Positions 51,086 through 60,792 of a stretch of 64,000 nt of DNA are shown here, piece after piece. Numbering within the stretch: position 1 is the first letter of the stretch; every line of letters starts with the position of its first letter. The stretch covers positions 62,001 to 126,000 of the forward strand of contig NZ_LNJP01000004.1 of the NCBI RefSeq assembly GCF_001547525.1. Reading direction: 5' to 3'. The notes under the pieces are model-generated. The model saw nothing but the letters and a program-made list of their open reading frames with translations. It was not told the DNA's origin and made no database searches. The DNA comes from Burkholderia anthina. GTDB lineage: Bacteria; Pseudomonadota; Gammaproteobacteria; Burkholderiales; Burkholderiaceae. A program made the translations under genes and the position numbers.

Positions 51086-52573
51086 TCAGAACGTGATCGT
51101 CGTGCGCACGCCGACCACGGTTTCGTCGCCGATGCGCGCGCCGACCGCGTTCGGGTTCGGGATGCCGCCGCCCGGACGGAAGAAGTGCTGCAGATCGGCC
51201 TGCACCTGCCACCACGGCGCGACCTGATACTGGTAGGTCGCCTCGATCACGGTTTCCGCGCGGCGCACCGGATAGCCGGGCGTCGTGTACACGCCGGTAT
51301 CGCCGTCGAGGCCGCGCGCATGCGAGCCGATCTTCGCGTAGCCGATCGCGATGCCGGCGACGTCGTTGTCGCGTCCGGCGAACGGCGCCTTCAGCGTCAC
51401 GCCGGCATTGGCCGCGAAATCGACGACATTGCGGTCGCCGGGCGAGCCCATCACGCGCGCGAACACGCCGACCGAGCGCGGGCTGTCGGCCGACGGCCGC
51501 CACACCATTTGATCCGCGACCGCATAGAAGCCGTAGTTGCCGCGATGCGTGGCGGGCGTGCCGTTGCTCGCCGGATCGGCGAGCGACAGCCCGTCGGTGC
51601 CGTAGCGCGGATCGTTCGCGTGCTGCGAGTGATACCAGACGCCGAGCTTGTACGTGCCGGGCAGGCCGGCCGGCTGCGGCGCCTTCGGGTCGGCGGGCGG
51701 CGCGTTCAGCGCGTACTGCACTTCGCCGATCACGAATGCGCCGCTGCGCAGGTTGAAGTTGGTGCCGTGCGCGTTCAGCACCTGCGCGTCGCCGTCGGTG
51801 CGGCCGGCCGGGTTGCCGTCGAACACGCCGACCATCGCGGTCCACGCGTCGGCCGGCCTCACGCGCAGCCGCACGCCGAGCGACGACAGCGGATACGCGG
51901 GGCCGCCGGACGGCAGGTCGGTGGACGGCAGCACGGGCCAGCCGAACGTCGCGTTCATGAACGTCGCCGCGTTCTCGCTCACCATGAATTCCTGGTCGAC
52001 GCTCTGCTGGCCGACTTTCACGTCGACCTTGCCGTCGAGCAGCGACTGCTGATACCAGAGCTCCCACAGGCGCGTGGTCGAATTGGCCTCGATGCCGGTC
52101 GCGGTCTGCAAGGTTTGCAGGTAGCGCTGCGACAGGTTGGTGCCGTGGATCTGCAGCCCCGACACGTTGAACGTGCCGCCCGGCAGGCCGATCGCCTTGC
52201 CGGTATCGACGTTCAAACCGAATTGCGTGAGCCCCTGGTACGCGCCGCCGCGGCCCGTGCCGCCGGACGCGTTGTACAGGTATTCGCTGGTTTCCTGAAG
52301 GCTCAGCGTGACGCCGTGTTCGTCGAGCACGTCGCGCAGGCCGCCCATGTTGCCTAGGAGGTTCGAACGCTCCCACAAGCCGGTGGGCGCGGGCGCGGCG
52401 GCATCGGCGGCCTGTGGTTGCGCGGGGGCGGCGGCATCGTTCGTGCCGGCCGCCGGTTCGGCGGCGGGAGCCGAGGCTTGCGCGAATGCGGATGCGGTGG
52501 CGAGCGACAGCAGCAGCGCGGCGAGCGCGTCGAGGCGAAGCTTGCGCGGAACGGGAGCGAGCGGGTTCTTCAT
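51086..52573 (-). CDS. OprB-family carbohydrate porin
   Basis: The 495-residue protein starts KNPLAPVPRK with a signal peptide ending at AFAQA. An Ala/Pro-rich linker precedes the outer-membrane barrel. Family blocks include TLSLQETSEYLYNASGG, LWYQQSLLDGKVDVKVGQQS and the C-terminal GARIGDETVVGVRTTITF ending in phenylalanine. OprB channels pass glucose and other sugars. The start has no strong ribosome-binding site. Confidence 0.88.
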   Translation of the reverse strand: MKNPLAPVPRKLRLDALAALLLSLATASAFAQASAPAAEPAAGTNDAAAPAQPQAADAAAPAPTGLWERSNLLGNMGGLRDVLDEHGVTLSLQETSEYLYNASGGTGRGGAYQGLTQFGLNVDTGKAIGLPGGTFNVSGLQIHGTNLSQRYLQTLQTATGIEANSTTRLWELWYQQSLLDGKVDVKVGQQSVDQEFMVSENAATFMNATFGWPVLPSTDLPSGGPAYPLSSLGVRLRVRPADAWTAMVGVFDGNPAGRTDGDAQVLNAHGTNFNLRSGAFVIGEVQYALNAPPADPKAPQPAGLPGTYKLGVWYHSQHANDPRYGTDGLSLADPASNGTPATHRGNYGFYAVADQMVWRPSADSPRSVGVFARVMGSPGDRNVVDFAANAGVTLKAPFAGRDNDVAGIAIGYAKIGSHARGLDGDTGVYTTPGYPVRRAETVIEATYQYQVAPWWQVQADLQHFFRPGGGIPNPNAVGARIGDETVVGVRTTITF

Positions 52574-52658
52574 TTGGGTTGGCAGTTTGATCAGGTTGGC
52601 TGAAGAAACGGGAACGTGATGCGGGCCGCATGGCGAGACGGCCCGCATGGGGAAGGAC

Positions 52659-52925
52659 TTACGGCAGCCAGCCGCCGACGCGCCACACCTGTGCGAAGCC
52701 GACGTGTGACGCGGCCGAGCACAGTAGCGCGACGAGCGCGACCGCGGCCGCCGTCGCGGCAATCAGCACGCAATCGAGCGGGCGGGGCGCCGCGGGGACG
52801 TGGGCGAGGGCCAGGCCACGCCAGCGGCCGAATGCCCGGGCGAGCGGCGAGCGGCCGGAAAACGAGCGGTCGCGCGCGACGTGCACGACGCGCTTGAACT
52901 TGAACGCGAACGATTGAAAGAACAT
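52659..52925 (-). CDS. 88-residue hypothetical membrane protein
   Basis: One membrane segment (VLIAATAAAVALVALLCSA) lies in the second half. The N-terminus is basic. GGAGG precedes the ATG by seven bases. It lies upstream of the OprB gene on the same strand and may be co-transcribed, about 85 bases apart. I do not recognise the family. Confidence 0.5.
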   Translation of the reverse strand: MFFQSFAFKFKRVVHVARDRSFSGRSPLARAFGRWRGLALAHVPAAPRPLDCVLIAATAAAVALVALLCSAASHVGFAQVWRVGGWLP

Positions 52926-53835
52926 GACGCTGCCTCCGTTCCGTCCGGCGAACGCCGGACGACGTGATCGAGCGCGGGTGCATGACGCGGCCTGCGATCG
53001 GAGGGTGGAACATGGCGAAGCGTGCGACTGACGAACCGGCGATGGCCGGCCCGGATGGAGGCGCGCTAACCCGACGAGTGCGAGCTAGCGGCGAAAGACA
53101 TGCGTCTGGCTGCTATCTCGCGATGGCTTGGCCGGCCTGGACCGGCATCGAACTGCAACTAGAGCATGCGTCCACGGAGGGACTCCCGTAATGAATTGGG
53201 GCGGATTGTAGTCGCGACTTTTGCTGCGGCGCAAGTAAAAAACGCATGACGGTTGCGCTGCGTGGTGTGCGTGTCGCAGCGGCGCGCGGCGGCCACGTAC
53301 CCGCTCTGCGAGGGCGACAAGGGCGCGCGGCGGAGGTCGGGCCGTTGCTCCCGCGCATCGGCGCATCGTTGCGTCGTGACGACGCTGAAAGGTTTCAGAA
53401 CGTCAATTCAAGGGCAAATCTTTCAGTCGCATCATGCGGGGAATTTATTTCGAAAAATGGGGTTTCAAGGGGTTGACTTCGCTTTCGCGCGATCCATAGA
53501 ATCCGCCATCTTCACTCTTGGGGCCGCCGCCTTGGACGCCTGCAGTAGTCGATCTTCGAACGAAATTTCCGCCTGAGCGACCGACGTCCGCGCCTCATCG
53601 AAGCCGCCGTTTGTCTGCCAGGCAAACGGTGCGCGCAGCAGTATTCCGCAGCCACTTCCTACGTGCACCCTGATTCGCGCCGGTTAGCGTGATGCGTTCT
53701 CGCATGCGTTGCCCGGTTTCACCGCCGCCAGGCAGGCGGCCGCGTTCACGCATCCGTTCTCCGGGCGCGCGAATGCCGGCCCGCCGGCCGGACGGCGGTC
53801 AACCGTGTTCCCCGGAACACCGCACAGGAGCCGCC
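52926..53835. other. gene-poor stretch upstream of the NRAMP locus
   Basis: No convincing gene over 900 bases. A hairpin (CGTCCGGCG/CGCCGGACG) lies near 52940-52965. A minus-strand frame ending at 53465 reads TSVAQAEISFEDRLLQASKA and could be a small gene of about 45-67 codons, but start signals are unclear. I see no recognisable riboswitch in front of the transporter. Confidence 0.4.
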
Positions 53836-53922
53836 ATGAACGACAGTGACAGTTGTCCCTTATGCCCGTCGCATACGCAGACCCTTTCGAACCCGGGTCG
53901 CGGGGGCAATCCGGCCGACTAG
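53836..53922 (+). CDS. 28-residue small ORF in the NRAMP leader, with CxxC
   Basis: ATG preceded by AGGAG encodes MNDSDSCPLCPSHTQ and a short Pro/Gly tail. The paired cysteines suggest metal binding or a regulatory leader peptide. It could also be a chance frame. Position, 340 bases before a metal-transporter gene, is what makes it interesting. Confidence 0.35.
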   Translation: MNDSDSCPLCPSHTQTLSNPGRGGNPAD

Positions 53923-54004
53923 CCTGACACGTCGTTCAGGCCCCGGACTGGCCCCGCGCCCATCACGCGGCCGGCACGCTGCCGTCGCCGCACGGAGCCA
54001 GACC

Positions 54005-54142
54005 ATGAACTTCGGCCTTCTGCTGTCGAACCTTCCGCACGTCACGGAATCGCGCCAGCACTACGACGCGATGCTGACGCTCGACGCCCGTCCGCGGGTG
54101 TTCTCCCGTCTGCTGGACCAGCTCAAAGCATTGATCCACTGA
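54005..54142 (+). CDS. 45-residue small ORF upstream of the NRAMP gene
   Basis: ATG with GGAG upstream encodes MNFGLLLSNLPHVTESRQHY followed by a helical, Leu/Asp/Arg-rich part. Codon bias looks normal for the genome. It is on the transporter's strand, 122 bases ahead of it. Function unknown. Confidence 0.45.
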   Translation: MNFGLLLSNLPHVTESRQHYDAMLTLDARPRVFSRLLDQLKALIH

Positions 54143-54264
54143 AAATAAGCGCCGAGCGCGCCTCGGCATGCGCACGCGCGGCCGCCTTCGAGGGGCCGCC
54201 CCGTGCGTATTCCAAGGTCACACGCTCATCGAATCGCATAACCCTTAGCCGTACGGAACACATC

Positions 54265-55911
54265 ATGTCCACGCCCTCCAACGTCTCTCCACCGATCGCG
54301 GTCGAGCGCGGCGCCGTGCTCGACGAAGCCCATCTGGGCGACATCCGCGGTGCGCTCGGCACCATCTCGCACCACGACACCGGCGCGCGCGGCACGTGGT
54401 GGGCGCGCCTGCGCACGCTGCTCGCGATCATCGGCCCGGGGTTGATCGTGATGGTCGGCGACAACGACGCCGGCGCATTCGGCACCTATACGCAGGCCGG
54501 CCAGAACTACGGCACGACGCTGCTGTGGACGCTGCTGCTGCTCGTGCCCGTGCTGTACGTGAACCAGGAAATGGTGCTGCGCCTCGGCGCGGTCACGGGC
54601 GTCGGCCATGCGCGCCTGATCTTCGAACGCTTCGGCAAGTTCTGGGGCGCGTTCAGCGTGATCGACCTGTTCCTGCTCAACGCGCTGACCATCGTCACCG
54701 AGTTCATCGGCATCACCTTCGTGCTCGATTTCTTCGGATTGCCGAAGGTGGCCGGCGTGTGCGTGGCCGCCGCGCTGACGATGGCCGCGGTGAGTACCGG
54801 CGATTTCCGGCGCTTCGAGCGGTTCGCGATCGGGCTGTGCGTGCTGAGCCTGCTGCTCGTGCCGGTGCTCGTGTCGATCCACCCGCCCGTCGCGCAGATG
54901 ACGCGCGATTTCTTCGTGCCGAACTGGCCCGCGCACGCGAAGCTGTCGGACGTGATGCTGCTCGTGATCGGTATCGTCGGCACGACGGTCGCGCCGTGGC
55001 AGTTGTTCTTCCAGCAAAGCTACGTGATCGACAAGCGCATCACGCCGCGCTTCATGAAATATGAAAAGGCCGACTTGTGGATCGGCATCGCGTTCGTGCT
55101 GGTCGGCGCGGTCGCGATGATCGGCTTCAGCTCGGCGCTGTTCGGCGGCCATCCGGAAGCCGGCAACTTCACCGACGCGGGCGGCGTCATCGCGGGCCTC
55201 GAGAAGTATGCGGGCCGCACGAGCGCGACGCTGTTCGCCGTCGCGCTGCTCGACGCGTGCATCATCGGCGCGGCGGCCGTGTCGCTGTCGACCGCGTACG
55301 CGATCGGCGACGTATTCCGGATCCGCCACTCGCTGCACCGCGGCGTGACCGACGCGAAGGGGTTCTATCTCGTCTATTTCGGCATCGTCGCGGCCGCGGC
55401 CGCGCTCGTGCTGATCCCGGGCAGCCCGCTCGGCCTGCTGACCGAAGCCGTGCAGACGCTGGCCGGCGTGCTGCTGCCGAGCGCGACGGTGTTCCTGCTG
55501 GTGCTGTGCAACGACCGCCAGGTGCTTGGGCCCTGGGTCAATTCGACGAAGCTCAACATATTTACGGGCGCGGTGATCTGGGTGCTGGTGCTGCTGTCGA
55601 TCATCCTGACCGCGTCGGTGATGTATCCGGACATCAGCGGCGAGGCGATCGTCGACGTGCTGGTGGGCGGCACCGTGCTCGCGATCGCCGGCTATCTCGC
55701 GACGGTACTGATTCGCCGCAACAGGCGCGTCGTCGAGCCGGCCGTCGATCGTTCGCTGCGCGACACGTGGCGCATGCCGCCGCTCGATACGCTCGAACCG
55801 CGGAACATGACGCTCGCGACGCGGATCTGGATGGCCGTGCTGCGCGGCTATCTGGTGATCGCGGTCGGCCTCGTGATCGTGAAGGTCGTGCAGATGACGC
55901 TGATGAAGTAA
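54265..55911 (+). CDS. NRAMP-related divalent metal transporter with non-canonical metal site
   Basis: The 548-residue protein has about eleven membrane segments of the SLC11/NRAMP fold. The TM1 DPGN motif of manganese/iron NRAMPs reads DNDAG here (66-70). The TM6 region reads TVAPWQLFFQQS (241-252), lacking the methionine of MPH. Such changes occur in NRAMP relatives that carry magnesium (NrMT). So magnesium, rather than manganese or iron, is a reasonable guess. The N-terminal 45 residues are soluble. Confidence 0.85.
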   Translation: MSTPSNVSPPIAVERGAVLDEAHLGDIRGALGTISHHDTGARGTWWARLRTLLAIIGPGLIVMVGDNDAGAFGTYTQAGQNYGTTLLWTLLLLVPVLYVNQEMVLRLGAVTGVGHARLIFERFGKFWGAFSVIDLFLLNALTIVTEFIGITFVLDFFGLPKVAGVCVAAALTMAAVSTGDFRRFERFAIGLCVLSLLLVPVLVSIHPPVAQMTRDFFVPNWPAHAKLSDVMLLVIGIVGTTVAPWQLFFQQSYVIDKRITPRFMKYEKADLWIGIAFVLVGAVAMIGFSSALFGGHPEAGNFTDAGGVIAGLEKYAGRTSATLFAVALLDACIIGAAAVSLSTAYAIGDVFRIRHSLHRGVTDAKGFYLVYFGIVAAAAALVLIPGSPLGLLTEAVQTLAGVLLPSATVFLLVLCNDRQVLGPWVNSTKLNIFTGAVIWVLVLLSIILTASVMYPDISGEAIVDVLVGGTVLAIAGYLATVLIRRNRRVVEPAVDRSLRDTWRMPPLDTLEPRNMTLATRIWMAVLRGYLVIAVGLVIVKVVQMTLMK

Positions 55912-56024
55912 CGGCGATCGTCCGCCAGCAAGCGGCGCCGCGCCGCCACCCGCACATGCCGGCCCGCGAGGCCGCATGTGCGTTGACGCGTTCGTCGGCG
56001 CGAAACCGCACTGCGCCGCCGTCG

Positions 56025-56933
56025 TCAGATCAACTCGAGCTTCGACGTCAGATAGGTGAGCTGGATCCGGTTCGCGACGCCGAAGCGCTTGCGCAGCTTG
56101 CGCAGGTGATAGTCGACGTTGTGCGCGCTGGTGTCGAGACGCCGGCCGATTTCCTTGTCGGACGCGCCTTCGGCGATGCCGAACAGCAGTTCCTGCTCGA
56201 ACGGCGTGAGCCCGTTGACCGCGCGCTCGCGCGACGTCGAGATCAATTGCGGCGACGCGAACTTGTGTACCGACAGCCCGATCGACAGCGCCTGCTCGAT
56301 CGTTGCCGGCGTGATCCATTCGCGCGTGCGGCGCGGCGCGGTGAAGCTCATGAACGCGTGCAGCCGCGTGCCGGGCACGGCCATCGAATACATGATGCCG
56401 CTGCACATCCCGTCGTCCTGCATCGTCTGCAGGAAGCCGTCGAGCGCGGCAGGGCTCACGCGCGGTGCGTCGTCGCGCTCGCGGTGCTCGCGGCGCAATT
56501 GCTGCAGGTCCCACACGATCGGCATGTTGCACACGCGCGCGCCGAGCGTGCGCGGATCGACGTCGTGATGGTTGTGGCGCACGTAGTCGCCGCGATAGGT
56601 GGCCGGCGTGAACGCCTCGTGCAGGTAGAGACTTTCGACGCGCTCGCGCGTGAATTCGAGTGCGAAGTACGCGAACGTCGAGAAGCCTGTCAGATGCAGC
56701 AGGCTCGTGACGATCCGGTTGCGCTCGGCCGTGCTCTGCGCGTGCGCGAGCGTATCGGCCACGCCGAGCTTCGGCGCGTGCGGCTGCGCGACGTCGCCGC
56801 GCTTGACGTCGTCGCACCAGACGACCTGCACGGTGCGCTCGCGCAGCGCGTCCGCGCCTGCGTCCGATCCGCGCGACGCGCGCGGCAAGGTGGTTGGGGC
56901 GACCGCTTCTTCGTGCAATGCAATATCGGACAT
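56025..56933 (-). CDS. LuxR-family regulator (divergent pair, left)
   Basis: The ATG at 56933 has GAGGG upstream, giving 302 residues. A large N-terminal sensing region (about 60-230) and a C-terminal GerE helix-turn-helix (LTPFEQELLFGIAEGASDKEIGRRLDTS, VDYHLRKLRKRF) are visible. It resembles the plus-strand neighbour at 57217 in overall layout. Both lie next to a type III secretion operon, so control of secretion is likely. Confidence 0.85.
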   Translation of the reverse strand: MSDIALHEEAVAPTTLPRASRGSDAGADALRERTVQVVWCDDVKRGDVAQPHAPKLGVADTLAHAQSTAERNRIVTSLLHLTGFSTFAYFALEFTRERVESLYLHEAFTPATYRGDYVRHNHHDVDPRTLGARVCNMPIVWDLQQLRREHRERDDAPRVSPAALDGFLQTMQDDGMCSGIMYSMAVPGTRLHAFMSFTAPRRTREWITPATIEQALSIGLSVHKFASPQLISTSRERAVNGLTPFEQELLFGIAEGASDKEIGRRLDTSAHNVDYHLRKLRKRFGVANRIQLTYLTSKLELI

Positions 56934-57216
56934 GAGCCATCCCTCGGAATCGACGCGCATCGCCTGGCGGCGGCCGTATCGTGTACGGCATTCGCGGCGG
57001 TGCGACCGAGCATCGTTGTGATCTGCGCCGACCGTCATCCCTGACGAAACGCGGGGGCATTGTACAAAAATGCCGGTGTGTGGGTAATATGCCGTAATAC
57101 TAATGTCGGCGAAAGGTTCATGTTCGCGCGCATATAACGACGACCAGAAAATCATAAAGAAAAGACCAGATCGTGACGGGGCGCAGTTTCACATAATGGG
57201 AAAGGGTGGGCTCCTC

Positions 57217-58050
57217 ATGACATATGCTGACGGCGCACCACGCGTCGAATGGTTCTCACAAGCCGATATAGCGGCCGCGGCCGCTTATTCGAACGAATAT
57301 CACGCAATCGAGCGTGACGTTTTTACCGGTATTCAAATAGCACCCGGTAAAACCGACCTCGCGTCATTCGATTTCGCGCAATGCCATGCGCGATTGCGGC
57401 AAATCGGATTCAGTACGCTCGGTTACGGCGCCTACGAAATGATCGGGCGGCGCATTCTGCGCGCGCATCTGCTGCGCGACCTCGCGCCGGCGACGTTCAT
57501 GCAGCCGTTCATCGAAGGGATGCTGTACGACAGCGACCCGCGCTTCGCGCAGGTGCGGCAGAGCGGCTTTCCGGTCGCGTGGCGGCTCGACGAGATCGAG
57601 GCGGCCGCGCACGGCAGCGGCGACCGCAAGGTGCTGGCGCTCGCCGGCCATCTGCGCGCGCATGCGATGAACAGCGGCGTGATCTTCAGCCTGTCGGCGC
57701 CGCGCCTCGACCTGCGCGTCGCGGTGAACCTGACGTCGGAAACGCACGGCACCGAATGGATCGACGATCGCGTGATCGGCGGCGCGCTGTCGGTCAGCCT
57801 TGCCGTGCATCGCGTCGCGCTGCCGTTCCTCGAGGCGCGCGTCGCGCGCATGCGCGGCTTCGCGCTCGCCGACGAGCAGCAGCAGGTGCTCGACCGGCTC
57901 GTGCACGGGCTGTCCGACCAGGAGATCGCGAGCGCGCTGCGCACGTCGCTGCACAAGGTCGGGCACCACATCCGCTCGCTGGAAAAGCTCTTCAACGTGC
58001 AGAACCGCGCGCAGCTCGCGTATCTCGCCGCGCGGCGGCTGCCGTCCTGA
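57217..58050 (+). CDS. LuxR-family regulator (divergent pair, right)
   Basis: I start at the ATG at 57217 with GGGTGGG upstream (277 residues); ATG at 57196 is an alternative. The N-terminal region is an autoinducer-domain-like sensor (FSTLGYGAYEMIGRR, GVIFSLSAPRLDLRVAVNL). The C-terminal helix-turn-helix is LADEQQQVLDRLVHGLSDQEIASALRTS. The gene precedes sctV by 250 bases. The 5' part is AT-richer than its neighbours. Confidence 0.85.
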   Translation: MTYADGAPRVEWFSQADIAAAAAYSNEYHAIERDVFTGIQIAPGKTDLASFDFAQCHARLRQIGFSTLGYGAYEMIGRRILRAHLLRDLAPATFMQPFIEGMLYDSDPRFAQVRQSGFPVAWRLDEIEAAAHGSGDRKVLALAGHLRAHAMNSGVIFSLSAPRLDLRVAVNLTSETHGTEWIDDRVIGGALSVSLAVHRVALPFLEARVARMRGFALADEQQQVLDRLVHGLSDQEIASALRTSLHKVGHHIRSLEKLFNVQNRAQLAYLAARRLPS

Positions 58051-58300
58051 CGCAAGCCTGCCGGACACACGCGCCGGCGCCCGCGGCGCGCGATGGAAGC
58101 GGTTCCGGCGGCGCGTGCCCGAGCGGGCCGCCGGGTTTCGTAGTCCGATTCGATCGTCTGAGGAAAACGCGCTTTCACGCTACGAGGCGCGCTTCTTTTT
58201 CCGCGGTTTCCCGTCGCTACACTCGTCCCATTCAACGGTCCGCGCAGCACGGGGAAGGGTTGCCCGTGCCAGCCGGCGATAACGACAGGACAACGGCACG

Positions 58301-60517
58301 ATGGCTGAACCGAAGGCGCTCCCCCGCGACTGGCAGCGGTTGTTTTCCGCCGGCCGCGGCGTGTCCGGACGGCGCCTCGGAGGCGCCTCGCCGCGCGCCG
58401 ACCTGTTTCTCGCGACCTTCATCGTCGCGGTCGTCGCGCTGTTCATCCTGCCGCTGCCGCAGGCGGCGCTCGACGGAATGATCTCGCTGAATCTCGCGGC
58501 GAGCGTCGTGCTGCTGACGGTGTCGACCTACGTGCCGTCGGCGGTCAGCTTCTCGTCGTTTCCCGCGCTGCTGCTGTTTACGACGCTGTTCCGGCTCGCG
58601 CTGAACATCGCGTCGTGCAAGCTGATCCTGCTGCATGCGAACGCCGGCCACGTGATCGACGCGTTCGGGCGGCTGGTGGTGGGCAACAACGTGGTGGTGG
58701 GCGGCGTCGTGTTCCTCGTGATCGCGGTCGTGCAGTTCATCGTGATCGCGAAAGGGTCGGAGCGGGTGGCCGAAGTCGGCGCGCGCTTCTCGCTCGATGC
58801 GATGCCGGGCAAGCAGATGAGCATCGATGCGGACTTGCGCGCGGGCATCATCAGCGCCGACGAGGCGCGCGAGCGCCGCGAGAAGCTCGAGCAGGAATCG
58901 CAGATGCACGGCGCGATGGACGGCGCGATGAAGTTCGTGAAGGGCGACGCGATCGCGGGCCTCGTGATCGCGTTCATCAACATCGTCGCGGGGATCGCGG
59001 TCGGCACGCTGATGCACGGGATGGACATCGGCGAGGCGCTGCAGCGTTACGCGATCCTGACGGTCGGCGACGGGATGGCGTCGCAGATTCCGTCGCTGCT
59101 GGTATCGATCGCGGCCGGCATCGTGACGACGCGCGTCGCGACGCGCGATGCGCGGCAGCGCCAGCTCGGCGAACAGCTCGGCGAGCAACTGGGCGCGCAC
59201 CCGCGCGCGCTGCTGATCGCGGCATTCGTGCTGAGCGGCTTTCTGGTCGTGCCCGGCTTTCCGAAATGGTCGTTCGCGCTGATCGCGCTCGGCCTCGGCG
59301 CCTTCGCGTTCACGCAGTTGAAGCGCAAGACGTCCGCGCCGAGCTTCAACCTGATTCATGTCGCGGGGCGCGTCGGCGCGGCCGACGACGGCCAGCCGGC
59401 GAAGGTGTCGCACGCGGCCGGCGTCACGTCGCTGATCGCGGTGTCGCTGTCCGACGACCTGCGTACGGGCCTGAACCTCGCGCAACTGCAGGCGGCGCTG
59501 TCGAGCGCGAAGGCGCGCGTCGACGCGGACATCGGCACGGTGTTTCCGCGCATCACGCTGAACGACGACGAGGGCGCGGCGGCCGGCACGTACCGGATCT
59601 ACCTGCAGGACGTGCTCGCCGCGCACGGCGCGCTGAAGCCGGGCTGGCTGCTGTGGGACGGCGTCGCGCCGCTGCCGGAGCGTGCGGAGCGCCAGCCGGC
59701 CGAGGCGTTCGGCCCGTTCGCGACCGCGCTGTGGATCAAGCCCGACGGCGCGGCGCCGGACGGCAAGTGGCTGTCGAGCGAAAGCGCGCTGGCCGCGCAC
59801 GTCGAGCAGATCGTGCGCCAGCATGCGGACGAATTGCTCGGCATCCAGGAGACGCAGGCGCTCGTGCATCTGGTGCGTCGCGATCACCCGGAGCTCGTCG
59901 GCGAACTGACGCGGCTCGTGCCGTTGCAGCGCGTGACCGAAGTGCTGCGCCGGCTGCTCGCCGAACAGGTGCCGATCCGCAACCTGCGCGTGATCTTCGA
60001 GAGCCTGATCACGTGGGCGCCGAACGAGCCCGACGACGTGATCGCGCTGGTCGAACTCGTGCGCGTCGACCTGCGCCGGATGATCACCGATCGCCACGCG
60101 GGCACGGCGCGCCAGCTGCGGGTCGTGCTGTTCGAGCAGAACCTGCAGGAGCGGATCGAGCGCGCGGTGATGCGCACGAAGCAGGGCAATTTCCTCGCGC
60201 TGTCGAGCGCGGTCAAGCAGGACATCGGCGAACAGGTGCGCGCGATCGTGCAGGCCGCGCAGGCGGCCGGCCCCGGCGGCCACAGTGGCCACGGCAACGC
60301 GCCGGGCGCCGCGCGGCTCGCGGTGATGGTCGCGCTCGGCGCGCGCCGCTACGTGAAGACGATCCTGCAGCCGGTGCTGCCGGACCTCGCGGTGCTGTCG
60401 TACCAGGAAGTCGAGGAGGACGTGCAGTTGCATACGGTCGGCTGGGTGAAGAACCCGCCGGACGACGGCACGGTCGGCGCGGGCGCCGACGTGCGCGCGC
60501 CGGGAGCCGTGCAATGA
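58301..60517 (+). CDS. sctV: type III secretion export gate SctV
   Basis: The 738-residue protein matches the FlhA/SctV family. An N-terminal membrane domain of about eight segments (LNLAASVVLLTVSTYVPSAVSFSSFPALLL, FVKGDAIAGLVIAFINIVAGIAVG) leads to a cytoplasmic domain that forms the nonameric ring (QMSIDADLRAG is the FHIPEP-like loop). It selects and admits secretion substrates. Its stop overlaps sctS (ATGA). Confidence 0.92.
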   Translation: MAEPKALPRDWQRLFSAGRGVSGRRLGGASPRADLFLATFIVAVVALFILPLPQAALDGMISLNLAASVVLLTVSTYVPSAVSFSSFPALLLFTTLFRLALNIASCKLILLHANAGHVIDAFGRLVVGNNVVVGGVVFLVIAVVQFIVIAKGSERVAEVGARFSLDAMPGKQMSIDADLRAGIISADEARERREKLEQESQMHGAMDGAMKFVKGDAIAGLVIAFINIVAGIAVGTLMHGMDIGEALQRYAILTVGDGMASQIPSLLVSIAAGIVTTRVATRDARQRQLGEQLGEQLGAHPRALLIAAFVLSGFLVVPGFPKWSFALIALGLGAFAFTQLKRKTSAPSFNLIHVAGRVGAADDGQPAKVSHAAGVTSLIAVSLSDDLRTGLNLAQLQAALSSAKARVDADIGTVFPRITLNDDEGAAAGTYRIYLQDVLAAHGALKPGWLLWDGVAPLPERAERQPAEAFGPFATALWIKPDGAAPDGKWLSSESALAAHVEQIVRQHADELLGIQETQALVHLVRRDHPELVGELTRLVPLQRVTEVLRRLLAEQVPIRNLRVIFESLITWAPNEPDDVIALVELVRVDLRRMITDRHAGTARQLRVVLFEQNLQERIERAVMRTKQGNFLALSSAVKQDIGEQVRAIVQAAQAAGPGGHSGHGNAPGAARLAVMVALGARRYVKTILQPVLPDLAVLSYQEVEEDVQLHTVGWVKNPPDDGTVGAGADVRAPGAVQ

Positions 60518-60792
60518 CGAGCTCGACGATCCTCGACCTGACGCGCCAGGCGCTGATGCTCGTGCTGCTGCTGTCGCTGCCGATCGTGCTGATCGCGACC
60601 GTCACGGGCCTCGTCGTCGCGATCCTGCAGGCCGTCACGCAGGTGCAGGACGCCAATATCGGCATCGCGGTGCGGCTGATCGCCGTGATGGTCGCGCTCG
60701 TGCTGCTGTCGGGCTGGCTCGGCGGCGAAGTGCTGCGCTTCGCGCAGCAGGCGCTGGAACGCATGTTCGTTTCTTCAACAGGAGTCCTTTGA
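60514..60792 (+). CDS. sctS: type III secretion export apparatus protein SctS
   Basis: The 92-residue protein has two membrane helices and the FliQ/SctS core (LVLLLSLPIVLIATVTGLVVAILQAVTQVQ). It shapes the export pore together with SctR and SctT. It begins inside the sctV stop (ATGA) and ends in TGATG shared with sctC, so the three are translationally linked. Confidence 0.92.
   Translation: MTSSTILDLTRQALMLVLLLSLPIVLIATVTGLVVAILQAVTQVQDANIGIAVRLIAVMVALVLLSGWLGGEVLRFAQQALERMFVSSTGVL

Noticed and set aside
53660..53835. metal riboswitch before the NRAMP gene
   Set aside because: I could not find the conserved loops of yybP-ykoY or M-box elements; the small ORFs are a better-supported feature.
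54226..57060. 944-codon minus-strand frame
   Set aside because: It lies opposite the NRAMP gene and is out of frame with the LuxR gene; its composition is that of a GC-rich shadow.
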